A stretch of DNA of 64,000 nucleotides from Lysinibacillus sp. SGAir0095 (lineage in GTDB: Bacteria > Bacillota > Bacilli > Bacillales_A > Planococcaceae): NCBI RefSeq assembly GCF_005491425.1, contig NZ_CP028083.1, positions 706,001 to 770,000 of the forward strand, written 5' to 3'. The notes beneath the pieces were generated by a model. The model was given only the letters and a program-made list of their open reading frames with translations, did no database searches and had not been told where the DNA came from. Numbering within the stretch: the first letter of the stretch is position 1; each line of letters opens with the position of its first letter. The translations under genes were made by a program, and so were the position numbers. This document shows, in pieces, positions 52,682 through 61,950 of this stretch.

Positions 52682-53143
52682 ATGGCTAACAAACGCAATA
52701 ATAACGACGAGAATGGGAAAATGACTGTTCAAGAAGCGGGACGCTTGGGTGGAGAAGCTACCTCCAAAAATCATGATCGAGAATTCTATGAAGAGATTGG
52801 TCGCAAAGGCGGGGAAGCTACGGCAGAAAGCCACGGCAGAGAGTTCTATGAAGAAATCGGCCGAAAAGGTGGAGAAGCTACGGCAGATACTCACGGCAAA
52901 GAATTCTATCAAGAAATTGGTCGCAAGGGCGGAGAAGCTACGGCAGAAAACCACGGCGAGGATTTCTATGAAGAAATTGGCCGAAAAGGCGGAGAAGTCA
53001 CTCAAAATAACAACAATACAAACAGTAACAATAATGATAACAACAACCGAAACAATGACAGCAAAATGAGCCGTGAAGAAGCAGGCAGAAAAGGCGGCGA
53101 AGCCAGTAGAAACAGTCGCAGCCGTAAAAAAAATAATAAATAA
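52682..53143 (+). CDS. KGG-repeat (GsiB/LEA-like) general stress protein
   Basis: The 153-residue protein is extremely hydrophilic. Four near-identical 20-residue units (about 23-102) each contain FYEEIGRKGGEAT. They are followed by an Asn-rich stretch (about 104-126) and a last partial unit SREEAGRKGGEAS with a basic tail. The KGG motif repeats are those of B. subtilis GsiB and plant group 1 LEA proteins, disordered hydrophilins tied to desiccation and general stress. The SigB-type promoter fits. AGGAGG lies upstream of the ATG. The Asn-rich insert is unusual. Confidence 0.88.
   Translation: MANKRNNNDENGKMTVQEAGRLGGEATSKNHDREFYEEIGRKGGEATAESHGREFYEEIGRKGGEATADTHGKEFYQEIGRKGGEATAENHGEDFYEEIGRKGGEVTQNNNNTNSNNNDNNNRNNDSKMSREEAGRKGGEASRNSRSRKKNNK
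52749..52997 (+). repeat. In-frame 60-bp tandem repeats in the KGG gene
   Basis: Four full units at an exact 60-bp period plus a partial fifth encode the 20-residue repeats. The units differ at many third-codon positions but share GGAGAAGCTACGGCAGA-like blocks. Copy number may vary between strains. Confidence 0.88.
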
Positions 53144-53201
53144 ACTTTTACTAAACTAGTAATCTCACTATTACCTAAACTTTAGAAATAACCAATGACG
53201 A

Positions 53202-53247
53202 AAAGGGATATTTGAAAGCTAAATTGAGCTTTCGAATATCCCTTTTT
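53202..53247 (+). terminator. Terminator of the KGG gene
   Basis: AAAGGGATATT-GAAAGCT and AGCTTTC-AATATCCCTTT pair over about 18 bp, then TT. Confidence 0.9.
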
Positions 53248-53429
53248 ACCGCATAAAATGGAAGATTCTCTTTAATATAAAAAAGCTATCACAAGAAATA
53301 ATTTGAAAAATTTGCTAACTGGGTTGCTTGAAACTTCCCACACATTAAGATATATTGAATCTCGTTGGTGCTTTTGTATGGGATTATTGATTTTTGGAAT
53401 CCGATAAAAAAGGGGAAATGAGAAACAAT

Positions 53430-53984
53430 ATGCAAGACTACTACAATGACGAGTATCTTTATCAATTAATTACTTCTACGATTCAGGCTGTGGGAATGGA
53501 TAATGAATTGAAGCAGGATGAGTCGGGAATTAACATGACCTATAATTTTATTAGTAATTGTGTGGGCTTCGATGCAAAGCGTTTAGTGGAAGCGTGGATG
53601 GAAATAGAAGGCTTCATCCCATTTGAGCAATATGTTAGAACGTTAACAATGCACGAGCTTGGGCATTCGATAGATCGGGAGGCTTTACAGCAATCGCTTG
53701 ATCGAACACTAGAGATAATGGAAATCAAAGAGAGCAATTCAGAAATAATGCTATATACGAATGAGCACCTCTTGTCCATTATACTTGAGGAGCATGAGAT
53801 GAATATTACCTTTGAAGAAACTGCCTGGGGAAATGCCAAACAGTTAAATGAAAAAGCCAAATTGGTGGATGAAGTGACATTCGAAATGATTAAAAATCAT
53901 AGTTTAGCTACATATAAAAATCTGTATGAAGAAGATTTATCGATTTATAGACGAGTAAAGGAAAAAAGCCTGCAATCAGTATAA
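53430..53984 (+). CDS. Uncharacterised protein with HELGH zinc-protease-like motif
   Basis: The 184-residue soluble protein carries MHELGHSID, an HExxH motif at residues 75-79. Acidic residues downstream (EEHEMNITFEETAWGNAK, about 120-137) could supply a third ligand, as in gluzincins. There is no signal peptide or membrane segment, so it would act in the cytoplasm. I cannot place it in a named peptidase family. The start is uncertain: ATG 53430 has GGGG 14 bases away, ATG 53418 has it only 2 away, and TTG 53394 has none. Confidence 0.65.
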   Translation: MQDYYNDEYLYQLITSTIQAVGMDNELKQDESGINMTYNFISNCVGFDAKRLVEAWMEIEGFIPFEQYVRTLTMHELGHSIDREALQQSLDRTLEIMEIKESNSEIMLYTNEHLLSIILEEHEMNITFEETAWGNAKQLNEKAKLVDEVTFEMIKNHSLATYKNLYEEDLSIYRRVKEKSLQSV

Positions 53985-54068
53985 TGTGCGAATAACAGCA
54001 ATGACTAAATAGGCTCTTTTCGATTTCTTTCCCTCTTATGGCAAGAGTGAAACAAACTAATAATTGAT

Positions 54069-54112
54069 GCATCGCTGATTGTTATGGAATGACAATCAGA
54101 GGTGCTTTTTTT
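54069..54112 (+). terminator. Terminator after the HELGH gene
   Basis: GCATCGCTGATTGT and ACAATCAGAGGTGC pair with one mismatch, followed by seven T. Confidence 0.85.
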
Positions 54113-54252
54113 ATTTGGATGTTAGGGTATATAGAGACTACATAATGAATTTTAGAAGCGAAAAGTGTATTGCAGCTTGAGTTAAATACCTAATTTTAAT
54201 GACTTGCATATGATAGGAAGGGTAGTTGATAGAAAAGACTAAAAATTAGATA

Positions 54253-54281
54253 TTGTCTTTTATAAAAGAACGAAGTATAAT
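54253..54281 (+). promoter_or_regulatory. SigA-type promoter of the threonine dehydrogenase gene
   Basis: TTGTCT and TATAAT are 17 bp apart. This leaves a 5' leader of about 145 bases before the start codon, in which no known riboswitch was recognised. Confidence 0.55.
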
Positions 54282-54434
54282 GAAAATCGCTACAAACGTT
54301 GATATTACAGTGTTTTTCTGTATTTTCGGAGAGTACATTTGTTTGTGTAGATAAGAGTTTGGAAAATTTTAAAAATTAAACATAAAAACTAAATAGTCAG
54401 TTTGCTTTTTTTAACATCAAAGGAGGGTGCGAAC

Positions 54435-55388
54435 ATGAAAAAAATTATTGTTACGGGTGCTTTAGGACAGATTGGTTCAGAACTAATTGTAAAATTACGT
54501 GATATATATGGTGAGGATAATGTACTTGCTACAGATATTCGTAAACCGGAGGACATTTGCGGACCGTTTGAATTGTTGGATGTAACAGACGCGAAGAAGA
54601 TGTATGACCTATCCAAGAATTTTGAGGCAGATACAATGATTCATATGGCTGCGCTACTATCAGCAACAGCCGAAAAGAATCCACTATTTGCATGGAATTT
54701 AAATATGGGCGGTTTGATGAACGCTCTTGAGGTATCACGCGAGTTGGATTTACAATTCTTCACGCCAAGCTCAATCGGCGCGTTCGGTCCATCAACACCT
54801 AAGGACAACACACCTCAGGATACATTACAACGTCCCACTACGATGTATGGTGTCAACAAGGTAGCAGGAGAGCTGTTATGTGATTACTATTTCACTCGTT
54901 TTGGTGTAGATACGCGCGGCGTTCGTTTCCCAGGGTTAATCTCATATGCAACCCCTCCTGGTGGTGGCACGACGGACTATGCAGTAGATATTTATTATAA
55001 AGCAATAGAGCAGGGTCGTTACACATCGTATATTGCAGAGGGTACCTATATGGACATGATGTATATGCCAGATGCACTAGGGGCTATAGTAAATTTAATG
55101 GAGGCAGATGGTTCAAAGCTGAAGCATCGTAATGCCTTTAATATTTCAGCAATGAGCTTTGAGCCTTCGGAGATTGCAGCTGAAATTAAAAAGCATATTC
55201 CATCCTTTAAAATGGATTACAACGTAGATTCTGTCCGTCAAGCAATTGCAGACAGCTGGCCAAATTCTATTGATTCTTCAGCAGCTATGGAAGAATGGGG
55301 CTTCAAAGCAGAATATGATTTAGGAAAAATGACAGTTGATATGCTTGAGAAGTTAAAAACAAAATTAAATCAAAGAGCGATTTCATAA
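54435..55388 (+). CDS. L-threonine 3-dehydrogenase, SDR (epimerase-like) type
   Basis: The 317-residue extended SDR has the NAD motif [10 protein letters not shown] (residues 8-17). Its catalytic set is the Ser region [10 protein letters not shown] and the YGVNK motif (Tyr-x-x-x-Lys). This subgroup oxidises L-threonine with NAD+ to 2-amino-3-oxobutyrate, the substrate of Kbl encoded at 41590. The family otherwise holds UDP-sugar epimerases, but blocks such as [24 protein letters not shown] are typical of the dehydrogenase. AGGAGGG precedes the ATG. Confidence 0.87.
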   Translation: MKKIIVTGALGQIGSELIVKLRDIYGEDNVLATDIRKPEDICGPFELLDVTDAKKMYDLSKNFEADTMIHMAALLSATAEKNPLFAWNLNMGGLMNALEVSRELDLQFFTPSSIGAFGPSTPKDNTPQDTLQRPTTMYGVNKVAGELLCDYYFTRFGVDTRGVRFPGLISYATPPGGGTTDYAVDIYYKAIEQGRYTSYIAEGTYMDMMYMPDALGAIVNLMEADGSKLKHRNAFNISAMSFEPSEIAAEIKKHIPSFKMDYNVDSVRQAIADSWPNSIDSSAAMEEWGFKAEYDLGKMTVDMLEKLKTKLNQRAIS

Positions 55389-55402
55389 ATCATAGAACTA
55401 CA

Positions 55403-55442
55403 AAAAGCGCAATCACCTAGAAATAGGAGGTTGTGCTTTTAA
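55403..55442 (+). terminator. Terminator of the threonine dehydrogenase gene
   Basis: AAAAGCGCAATCACCT and AGGAGGTTGTGCTTTT pair over 16 bp with a 6-base loop. Confidence 0.88.
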
Positions 55443-55513
55443 TATTGGACTAATGGGGGAGTCCAGAATTTTCCTCAAGCATTATAATGAGGTTGAAAAG
55501 GGGTATGGAGAAC

Positions 55514-55996
55514 ATGATTAAAGGAATATATGAAGCTCATTTACCGGTAAGTAATTTAGATGTTTCAATCGAGTTCTATAAAAAATTAGGGTTGGAATTG
55601 GCCTATCAACAAGAAAAATTAGCATTTTTCTGGATAGTAAAAGGAGAAAGCTGGTTAGGTCTTTGGGAAAGTGAGGAAGCACAACTACCATATCATCCAT
55701 CTATTCGTCATCTAGCATTTAAGGTAGATAGTGAGGATTTACAGAATTCAAAGAAATGGTTGGAAGAATTAGATATACCGATTCGTACCTCGTTTGGATT
55801 TACGGAAGAAAAACAACCGCTTGTACTACCAAATAATCCACATGCACATGGTGCAATTTATTTTTCAGATCCAGATGGAAACTCAATTGAATTGATTTGT
55901 CCACTTCGTCTTGATGTGAATGAAGAATTTAAAATGATGACCTTGGAAGAATGGAAAGCAAGATATAAAGGAAAGGCATCACTTGGAAGTCGGTGA
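55514..55996 (+). CDS. VOC (glyoxalase/bleomycin resistance) family protein
   Basis: The 160-residue protein has two beta-alpha-beta-beta-beta modules. Probable metal residues are His in EAHLPVSNLDVSIEFY, His in SIRHLAFKV and Glu in FSDPDGNSIELICP. That final block is the VOC signature. Members include dioxygenases, glyoxalases and thiol transferases such as FosB; a transferase of that type cannot be told apart here. ATG 55514 is chosen because AAGGGG lies about 10 bases upstream. Confidence 0.85.
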   Translation: MIKGIYEAHLPVSNLDVSIEFYKKLGLELAYQQEKLAFFWIVKGESWLGLWESEEAQLPYHPSIRHLAFKVDSEDLQNSKKWLEELDIPIRTSFGFTEEKQPLVLPNNPHAHGAIYFSDPDGNSIELICPLRLDVNEEFKMMTLEEWKARYKGKASLGSR

Positions 55997-56002
55997 TGCC
56001 TT
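55973..56002. terminator. Bidirectional terminator, VOC gene end and trp operon end
   Basis: AAGGCATCAC and GGTGATGCCTT pair across a short loop and overlap the VOC gene end. On the minus strand TTTCCTTTAT follows, past trpA. Confidence 0.75.
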
Positions 56003-56008
56003 ACTTAA

Positions 56009-56791
56009 TTACTTTACAGCAGCAACCTTCGAGGCGCAAACTAATGCTTCAATTGTAGCCCAATCATCATTTACTAGGCTATCGACAATTTTACTACCAA
56101 CAATAACCCCGCTACAAAATGAGCCGAAGTCTTTTACATGATTCGAAGTTGAGATACCGAAACCAGCTAAGACAGGTGTGTCTGTATAAGATTGAATTTT
56201 ATTGAAATGTTCTACTAATTCATTAGCAAAGCTTGAACGAGCACCTGTAATGCCATTTACAGTGACTGCATAGATGAAACCTTCACTTGACTTCGTTAAC
56301 CGCGCCATTCGCTCAGGAGTACTGGTTAAGGAAACAAGTTGTACAAGCGAAATGCCAGCGTTAGAAAGGGAAGGGTGAACAATTTCGCTTTCCTCCAAAG
56401 GCATGTCAGGGATGATTAATCCGCGAATCCCTGCAAGATTTGCGTCGGCAGCAAACTTCTCCACTCCGTAAGCTAAAATTGGATTTAAATAGGTCATGGC
56501 AACAAGTGGAACTGTAATATCATCTGCAAAGCTAGTTAAAGTATCAATTACTTTTCGTAGATTCGTTCCGCTTGCTAAAGCGCGTTCACCAGCTCTTTCA
56601 ATAGTTGGACCGTCTGCAACAGGATCAGTAAATGGAATCCCTACTTCAATTGCAGTAACCCCTAGCTGTTGGAGCTTTAATATTGTAGGCTTTAATTTCT
56701 CCAAACCTCCGTCACCGGCCATTATATAAGGAATAAAGGCTTTATCGCCAGAAGAGGTAACTGATAATATAGCTTCTTTTAATTGACTCAT
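56009..56791 (-). CDS. trpA: Tryptophan synthase alpha subunit
   Basis: The 260-residue TIM barrel has the catalytic Glu and Asp in [26 protein letters not shown] and the phosphate-binding end [13 protein letters not shown]. It cleaves indole-3-glycerol phosphate and passes indole to TrpB. Its start overlaps the trpB end by 4 bp. Last gene of the operon. Confidence 0.95.
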   Translation of the reverse strand: MSQLKEAILSVTSSGDKAFIPYIMAGDGGLEKLKPTILKLQQLGVTAIEVGIPFTDPVADGPTIERAGERALASGTNLRKVIDTLTSFADDITVPLVAMTYLNPILAYGVEKFAADANLAGIRGLIIPDMPLEESEIVHPSLSNAGISLVQLVSLTSTPERMARLTKSSEGFIYAVTVNGITGARSSFANELVEHFNKIQSYTDTPVLAGFGISTSNHVKDFGSFCSGVIVGSKIVDSLVNDDWATIEALVCASKVAAVK

Positions 56792-57978
56792 CCAAGGTCA
56801 CCTCCAAGTGCTTCAGAAATAGTGTGCACGTCTTTATCTCCACGACCAGATAAACAAATAACCAAGATGTCATCTGGTGACATTGATTTTGCTAGCTGTG
56901 AAGCAAAGAATACGGCATGGGCACTCTCCAGAGCAGGAAGGATTCCTTCTGTTCTGCACAATAATTTCAAGCCTTCAAGTGCCTCCTCATCCGTAACATT
57001 GCCGTATGTTGCACGGCCAATATCGTGTAAATAACAATGTTCTGGACCTACGCCTGGATAATCAAGACCAGCTGAGATAGAATGAGCTTCTTGAACAAAG
57101 CCATTTTCGTCCTGTAAAAGATACATAAAGGCACCATGCAATACACCAGTTTGACCAACATGAATAGCTGCGGCATGCTTACCAGTCTCAATCCCTTTAC
57201 CTGCAGCCTCCACCCCATACAATGCGACGTCTTTATCTTCAACAAATGGATAGAACATGCCAATCGAGTTACTGCCTCCACCAATACAGGCAACTACGGC
57301 ATCTGGTAATCGATTTTCAAGTTCTAAAACCTGAGCACGTGTTTCATCACCTATAACACGTTGGAAATCACGAACGATTGTTGGGAATGGGTGAGGGCCC
57401 ATTGCAGAGCCTAGAATGTAATGAGTGTCTTCAATATTTGTTACCCAGTGACGTAATGCTTCATTAACAGCATCCTTTAATGTGGCAGAACCTTTATCAA
57501 CCGCCACGACTTTTGTACCAAGCAGCTCCATACGGAAAACATTTAAAGCCTGTCGCTTAACGTCCTCGGCCCCCATGTAGACGATACATTCCAGGTTCAG
57601 GAGGGCACAGGCTGTCGCAGTAGCAACACCATGTTGGCCAGCCCCGGTTTCAGCAACGATTTTTTTCTTGCCCATTCGTTTTGCTAGTAGTGCCTGACCA
57701 AGAGCGTTATTAATTTTATGGGCACCTGTATGATTAAGATCCTCACGTTTTAAGTAAATTTTTGCTCCACCGCACTCTTGTGTTAATCGTTCTGCAAAAT
57801 AAAGAGGGGTTTGTCGGCCGACATAGTTTTTTAAGTAATAGCGAAGTTCTTCTTGGAAAGTTTCGTCATTTTTCACTTTGTCGTAAGCTTCATCTAGTTC
57901 TTGCAGAGCTGTCATTAATGTTTCCGGAACAAACTGTCCACCGAAACGCCCAAAACGTCCTTTTACTTCAGTTGTCAT
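56788..57978 (-). CDS. trpB: Tryptophan synthase beta subunit
   Basis: The 396-residue PLP enzyme has the lysine in [22 protein letters not shown] (about residue 87), [13 protein letters not shown] and the phosphate-binding [10 protein letters not shown]. It condenses indole with serine to tryptophan. It is the usual TrpB1 form. AAGGAGCG precedes the ATG, and trpF ends 45 bp upstream. Confidence 0.96.
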   Translation of the reverse strand: MTTEVKGRFGRFGGQFVPETLMTALQELDEAYDKVKNDETFQEELRYYLKNYVGRQTPLYFAERLTQECGGAKIYLKREDLNHTGAHKINNALGQALLAKRMGKKKIVAETGAGQHGVATATACALLNLECIVYMGAEDVKRQALNVFRMELLGTKVVAVDKGSATLKDAVNEALRHWVTNIEDTHYILGSAMGPHPFPTIVRDFQRVIGDETRAQVLELENRLPDAVVACIGGGSNSIGMFYPFVEDKDVALYGVEAAGKGIETGKHAAAIHVGQTGVLHGAFMYLLQDENGFVQEAHSISAGLDYPGVGPEHCYLHDIGRATYGNVTDEEALEGLKLLCRTEGILPALESAHAVFFASQLAKSMSPDDILVICLSGRGDKDVHTISEALGGDLG

Positions 57979-58023
57979 CTGATTTCGCTCCTTAACGACT
58001 ACCTTTAAAAGCGGGTCGTAGTT

Positions 58024-58644
58024 TTATTTCATAACGCTTGCTGTTGTTGCAGCTTTTATAAATTGTCTAATTAACTCGCTATCCTTCATCCCATTTTTTT
58101 CAACGCCACTTGAAACGTCAACCCCAAAAGGCTCTACTTGGGAGATGGAACGAGTGATATTTTCACTATTCAGCCCACCAGCTAAAATCACGCGGTTCTT
58201 TGGAATGGAGAGCTGATCCAGCAATGACCAATCAAACACATGGCCACTTCCACCTGCATAGTCTGTACCAGGCGCATCAAAAAGGTAATAATCGACATTA
58301 TAGAGACGCGCTTTTTCAACATCTTCAAAACTTCGAATCGAAATAGCCTTGATGGAAGGATAGCCTAAATGGGTAATAAATGTAGGGTCCTCGCTTCCAT
58401 GATATTGAACGTAATCAAGGCCCACTGTTTCAACAGCATCCTGTACTTCTTGCTCGGTTGGATTCACGAAAACACCGACCTTTTTTATGTGGGAAGGAAT
58501 CAGCTTAGCTAACTCACTCGCTCGTTCAATAGAAATTCGGCGTTTGCTTTTCGCGAACATAAATCCAATCCATGTAGCCCCAGCTTCAACCGCCGCCTGA
58601 ACATGTTCCTCTTCCCTAAGGCCACAAATTTTTACCTTCACCAT
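58024..58644 (-). CDS. trpF: Phosphoribosylanthranilate isomerase
   Basis: The 206-residue barrel has KICGLREEEHVQAA (catalytic Cys7 region), VGVFVNPT and the C-terminal VDVSSGVEKNGMKD (catalytic Asp). It performs the Amadori step between TrpD and TrpC. The start is 2 bp after the trpC stop. Confidence 0.95.
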   Translation of the reverse strand: MVKVKICGLREEEHVQAAVEAGATWIGFMFAKSKRRISIERASELAKLIPSHIKKVGVFVNPTEQEVQDAVETVGLDYVQYHGSEDPTFITHLGYPSIKAISIRSFEDVEKARLYNVDYYLFDAPGTDYAGGSGHVFDWSLLDQLSIPKNRVILAGGLNSENITRSISQVEPFGVDVSSGVEKNGMKDSELIRQFIKAATTASVMK

Positions 58645-58646
58645 GA

Positions 58647-59444
58647 TTACTTCACGTCCTTTACAAGGGAGGGTAAGGGTACCTGCAATGAGAATAGCGC
58701 TTGCTCTACATTTTGGCTAACCATTAAGGATTCACCAACTAAAACACCACGTGCTCCAGCTATGGCAACTCGTTCAGCGTCCCTGGCATTCCATATTCCA
58801 CTTTCACTTATAAAGACGATATCTTCATGTGCATTAATTTTATTTGCTAATTTTTCAGTTTGGATCAGATCTAAATCGAAAGTTTTTAAATCTCGATTAT
58901 TCACCCCAATGATTTTAGGATGAATAGCTAAAGCACGATCTAACTCTTCTTCGTTATGAACTTCAACTAAAACATCAAGTCCCAGTACACTGGCATATGT
59001 GTAAAATGCTTTTAGCAATTCATCCGATAAAGCTGCTACAATTAATAAAATTACTGAAGCACCGGCTGCTTTGGCATAATCAATTTGAACTTCATGGACG
59101 ATGAAATCCTTATTCAAAATCGGAATATCTACGTTATTTGCAATTGCCACTAAATCCTGATAGGACCCCATGAAAAATTTTTCCTCCGTTAAAACGGAGA
59201 TACATGCTGCACCAGCCTGCTCATAGCGTTTTGCAAGTTCTACAGGATTTGCCCCTTCGTTGATAATCCCTTTTGAAGGAGAGGCACGTTTCATTTCTGA
59301 AATAACTTGGAGCGCATCGGCTTTTCTTAAAGTTTCATATAAGGAAGGGCGGGATTTATGTTCCACCTCAAATGTTGGCTCCTTAGCTAGAAGTGAAGGG
59401 ATAAGCGTTGCTTTGTGATCTAAAATCTTCTGCAAAATTGTCAT
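58647..59444 (-). CDS. trpC: Indole-3-glycerol phosphate synthase
   Basis: The 265-residue barrel has ISEMKRASPSKG (catalytic Glu and Lys), LNKDFIVHEVQI, GVNNRDLKTF and ESGIW. It closes the indole ring. It shares one base with the trpD stop (TAATG), so translation is probably coupled. Confidence 0.95.
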   Translation of the reverse strand: MTILQKILDHKATLIPSLLAKEPTFEVEHKSRPSLYETLRKADALQVISEMKRASPSKGIINEGANPVELAKRYEQAGAACISVLTEEKFFMGSYQDLVAIANNVDIPILNKDFIVHEVQIDYAKAAGASVILLIVAALSDELLKAFYTYASVLGLDVLVEVHNEEELDRALAIHPKIIGVNNRDLKTFDLDLIQTEKLANKINAHEDIVFISESGIWNARDAERVAIAGARGVLVGESLMVSQNVEQALFSLQVPLPSLVKDVK

Positions 59445-60478
59445 TATACGACACGCTCCTTTAGTACGGTTTGACTATATTCAACGACAGCATCAAGCTT
59501 TTCTAGTGCTTTTCCAGATAAAATACTCTCTCGGGCTAATACAACACCATCTGCAACAGAAGACACCTTACCGTTAGCAAATAACGCAAGACCAGCGTTT
59601 AATAAAACAGCATCAAAATAGGCACTTTGTTTCCCATTCAATAAATCTCTTAAGATAATGGCATTCTCCGCAGGTGTACCTCCGCGTAATGCAGTGACTG
59701 GGGCAGGGGTTAAGCCGAGCGCTGCAATATCAACCTGGAAGGACTTAATTTCACCGTTTTCAAGAAGGGCCAAGGTATTATCCTGATCCAGTGAAGCCTC
59801 ATCCATCCCTTGTGTACCGGAAACAACGACTGATCGTTTGCGACCTAAAATACGAAGGACTTCTGCATAATGACGAACGAATTCAGGTCGATTAATTCCG
59901 ACAAGTTGAGATGTTAAATGGGCTGGATTTGTTAACGGACCAACCAAGTTAAAAATAGTTGGCTTTCCAATTGCGCGTCGAATTTCTCCAATACGTTTTA
60001 ATCTTGGATGAACATTTGGTGCATAAAGGAAGGTGATGCCTGTTTGGTTTAATAAATCTACTGAATCCTGGGTCGTGAAATCAGTATGGATTCCTAAAGC
60101 TTGTAAAACATCTGAGCTCCCGGAAGCGCTGGAAATTTTACGGTTGCCATGTTTGACAACTGAAACGTCATTCGCTGCCAAAACAAAGGCGGATGTTGTG
60201 CTGATGTTGAAGCTTTGTAAACCGTCGCCGCCAGTCCCGCAATTATCAAGATAATTGCCTTCGGGAAGGTCTAATGGAAGGGCATAGGACTTCATGACCG
60301 TTGCAAGAGCTGCGATTTCATCCGTCGTTTCACCTTTTTTGCTTAAGGCAATTAATAGCTCGGCAATAGCTTCTTTTGGCGTTTCTTCATTAAATATTAA
60401 TTCTGCGGCTTGAAGCATTTCTTCATAGGATAAATTTTCATTTTCCTTTACATGCCTTGTGAAAAAGTGGATTGTCAT
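59444..60478 (-). CDS. trpD: Anthranilate phosphoribosyltransferase
   Basis: The 344-residue protein has CGTGGDGLQSFNIST (phosphoribosyl pyrophosphate loop), VKHGNRKISSASGSSDVLQALG and GPLTNPA. It joins anthranilate to PRPP. It is the first gene after the T-box leader; there is no trpE or trpG in front of it. AGGAGG is 9 bases before the ATG. No glutamine amidotransferase domain is fused. Confidence 0.95.
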   Translation of the reverse strand: MTIHFFTRHVKENENLSYEEMLQAAELIFNEETPKEAIAELLIALSKKGETTDEIAALATVMKSYALPLDLPEGNYLDNCGTGGDGLQSFNISTTSAFVLAANDVSVVKHGNRKISSASGSSDVLQALGIHTDFTTQDSVDLLNQTGITFLYAPNVHPRLKRIGEIRRAIGKPTIFNLVGPLTNPAHLTSQLVGINRPEFVRHYAEVLRILGRKRSVVVSGTQGMDEASLDQDNTLALLENGEIKSFQVDIAALGLTPAPVTALRGGTPAENAIILRDLLNGKQSAYFDAVLLNAGLALFANGKVSSVADGVVLARESILSGKALEKLDAVVEYSQTVLKERVV

Positions 60479-60529
60479 TACTTTTCATCCTCCTGAAATT
60501 AGAATTAGCAGGCTAGAATTAGACAATAA

Positions 60530-60896
60530 AAAAGCCCTCTACAAAAGGAAATTCCCTTTGTAGAGGACGATCGATACCGCGTTGCCACCTCTGTTGAAGC
60601 ATTTACATACTTCCACCTTGATGTGTTTTCACGATAAGGGGAGTAAACTCCAAAGAACGTAAAAACACTTCCTTGTAACGTAGGAAATACGTCAACTAAC
60701 GAATGCTAGCTGCTCTCATAAGGCCCATTCACGATTTTGCCCGCACTAGTTTCCACCAACCACTAGCTCTCTAAAGCGTTCAAAACCGTTACTATTCTTA
60801 TTCATCAATTTGTCTCTGCTATCTCATCTAAACTCTGCTTTGCTCAAACGGTGGTCGTGCTCCCACAACCTGCTACCGTATCCGAACAATTAATTA
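60530..60896 (-). promoter_or_regulatory. T-box riboswitch leader, UGG (Trp) specifier
   Basis: On the minus strand the Stem I distal motif AGAGAGCTAGTGGTTGG is followed by the specifier loop GTGAATGGGCC, with UGG at 60727-60725. The T-box AGGTGGCAACGCGG lies at 60590-60577. The terminator arms CCTCTACAAA and TTTTGTAGAGG lie at 60566-60534, followed by TTTTTTATT. Uncharged tRNA-Trp should stabilise the antiterminator and switch on trpDCFBA. Confidence 0.93.
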
Positions 60897-60902
60897 AATA
60901 GA

Positions 60903-60931
60903 ATTGTAGAGGGTATTTTTAATTTTGTCAA
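60903..60931 (-). promoter_or_regulatory. SigA promoter of the trp T-box leader
   Basis: TTGACA (60931-60926) and TACAAT (60908-60903) are exactly 17 bp apart on the minus strand. Confidence 0.82.
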
Positions 60932-60962
60932 TGTTTTCTGACAAATTGATGTATTACTAAAT

Positions 60963-61038
60963 AAAAAAACGAGAGCATAAAATGGTGCCTTTATTATAGG
61001 AAAGGTTCCTTATAATAAAAAACGCATTTTGCTCTCGG
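60963..61038 (-). terminator. Terminator of queT
   Basis: CGAGAGCAAAATG and CATTTTATGCTCTCG arms enclose a second hairpin (TTATTATAAGGA/TCCTATAATAA). On the minus strand seven T follow. Confidence 0.85.
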
Positions 61039-61046
61039 CTTTATGA

Positions 61047-61529
61047 TTAGATTAAATCTTTAAAGTTTAATCGTTTATTTAATAGATGCATAATTGGCAC
61101 ACCAATTGCTAACACGACGAATTCACCGATTGCACAAGTAACCCATGTCCAAAGGAAAGGTAGTTCAAGTGCCAGATTTAATTCAAACGCGATAATGAAC
61201 ATTGTACACGTGAAAAGAAAAGTGTTAATGATTAATCGCAGCAATGTGTTTTTTACAAACTTACAAATCAAAATAAAGATTGCAAGTGTAATAATCGAGT
61301 GGCCAACCCCGAATACTAAATCATAGACTCCTAGTGGTGAGAAGAGGTTGGAGATAAATACACCAATGACAATTCCTAACATATAGCGTGGATTAAACGC
61401 TACTAGGTGATTAAACATCTCAGATACACGGAATTGAATCTCCGTAAATCCAAACGGTGCAACTAACATGGTAACAGCAATATAAAGAGCTGCAATAATC
61501 CCTGTCGTTGCCAAAAATTTTACTTTCAT
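61047..61529 (-). CDS. queT: QueT family queuosine-precursor transporter
   Basis: The 160-residue protein has about five membrane segments and the family blocks IQFRVSEMFNHLVAFNPRYMLGIVIG and LGVYDLVFGVGHS. QueT is the substrate-binding S component of an ECF-type importer for preQ1 or related precursors of queuosine; the energising module must be encoded elsewhere. ATG 61529 has AAGGAG 8 bases upstream and is preferred over ATG 61535. The preQ1 riboswitch directly upstream fixes the substrate class. Confidence 0.93.
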   Translation of the reverse strand: MKVKFLATTGIIAALYIAVTMLVAPFGFTEIQFRVSEMFNHLVAFNPRYMLGIVIGVFISNLFSPLGVYDLVFGVGHSIITLAIFILICKFVKNTLLRLIINTFLFTCTMFIIAFELNLALELPFLWTWVTCAIGEFVVLAIGVPIMHLLNKRLNFKDLI

Positions 61530-61539
61530 ATTCATTTCT

Positions 61540-61577
61540 CCTTAGTTTTTTTTCGTGGGATGGTCTCGAACCACGTG
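61540..61577 (-). promoter_or_regulatory. preQ1-I riboswitch
   Basis: On the minus strand, CGTGG-TTCGAGACCATCC-CCACG-like pairing is followed by an A-rich tail ending ACTAAGGAG, the H-type pseudoknot layout of preQ1-I. The tail includes the ribosome site of queT, so ligand binding should block translation. Confidence 0.88.
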
Positions 61578-61595
61578 AAAAGCACACAGAGAAAT

Positions 61596-61624
61596 ATATT
61601 ATTATAATTTCGTAGGAATGTCAA
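61596..61624 (-). promoter_or_regulatory. SigA promoter of queT
   Basis: TTGACA (61624-61619) and TAATAT (61601-61596) are 17 bp apart on the minus strand, about 20 bp before the riboswitch. Confidence 0.65.
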
Positions 61625-61825
61625 ATTATTATTAAATGGTGTTAGATAAAAGAATAGTTAGTTTGAAAGGATATGAAGAATGTCGAAAAGTTGTCACAGA
61701 TTTTATGTTTTATTAATATAATATTTTTCTGGTCCGAAAGTTGTACTTTAGCGGTTTAAAGTGGCGAATTACTTTGGTGGGAGAAGTATTTTGGAATTAT
61801 TGATTTCAGAACATTCTAAATGTTA

Positions 61826-61854
61826 TTGACTATTAAAATGGTTCGATGTAATAT
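61826..61854 (+). promoter_or_regulatory. SigA-type promoter of the ABC importer
   Basis: TTGACT and TAATAT are 17 bp apart, about 100 bp before the lipoprotein gene. The rest of 61625-61950 shows no T-box or other riboswitch. Confidence 0.5.
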
Positions 61855-61950
61855 AATCGACAAACTCGAATTTTTTGAATAGTAAAATAGAATGATATAT
61901 TTATTCAAAAAGAGTCAGGTAAGTTAAGAGAAGAATTAGGGGGAACCAAC

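Noticed and set aside
52749..52997. 60-bp repeats considered as a CRISPR array
   Set aside because: There are no unique spacers; the repeats are contiguous, in frame and encode the KGG units, and no cas genes are present.
61625..61950. Leader of the TrpX-like importer examined for a T-box
   Set aside because: No AGGTGGCAACGCGG-like T-box, specifier loop or terminator pair is present.
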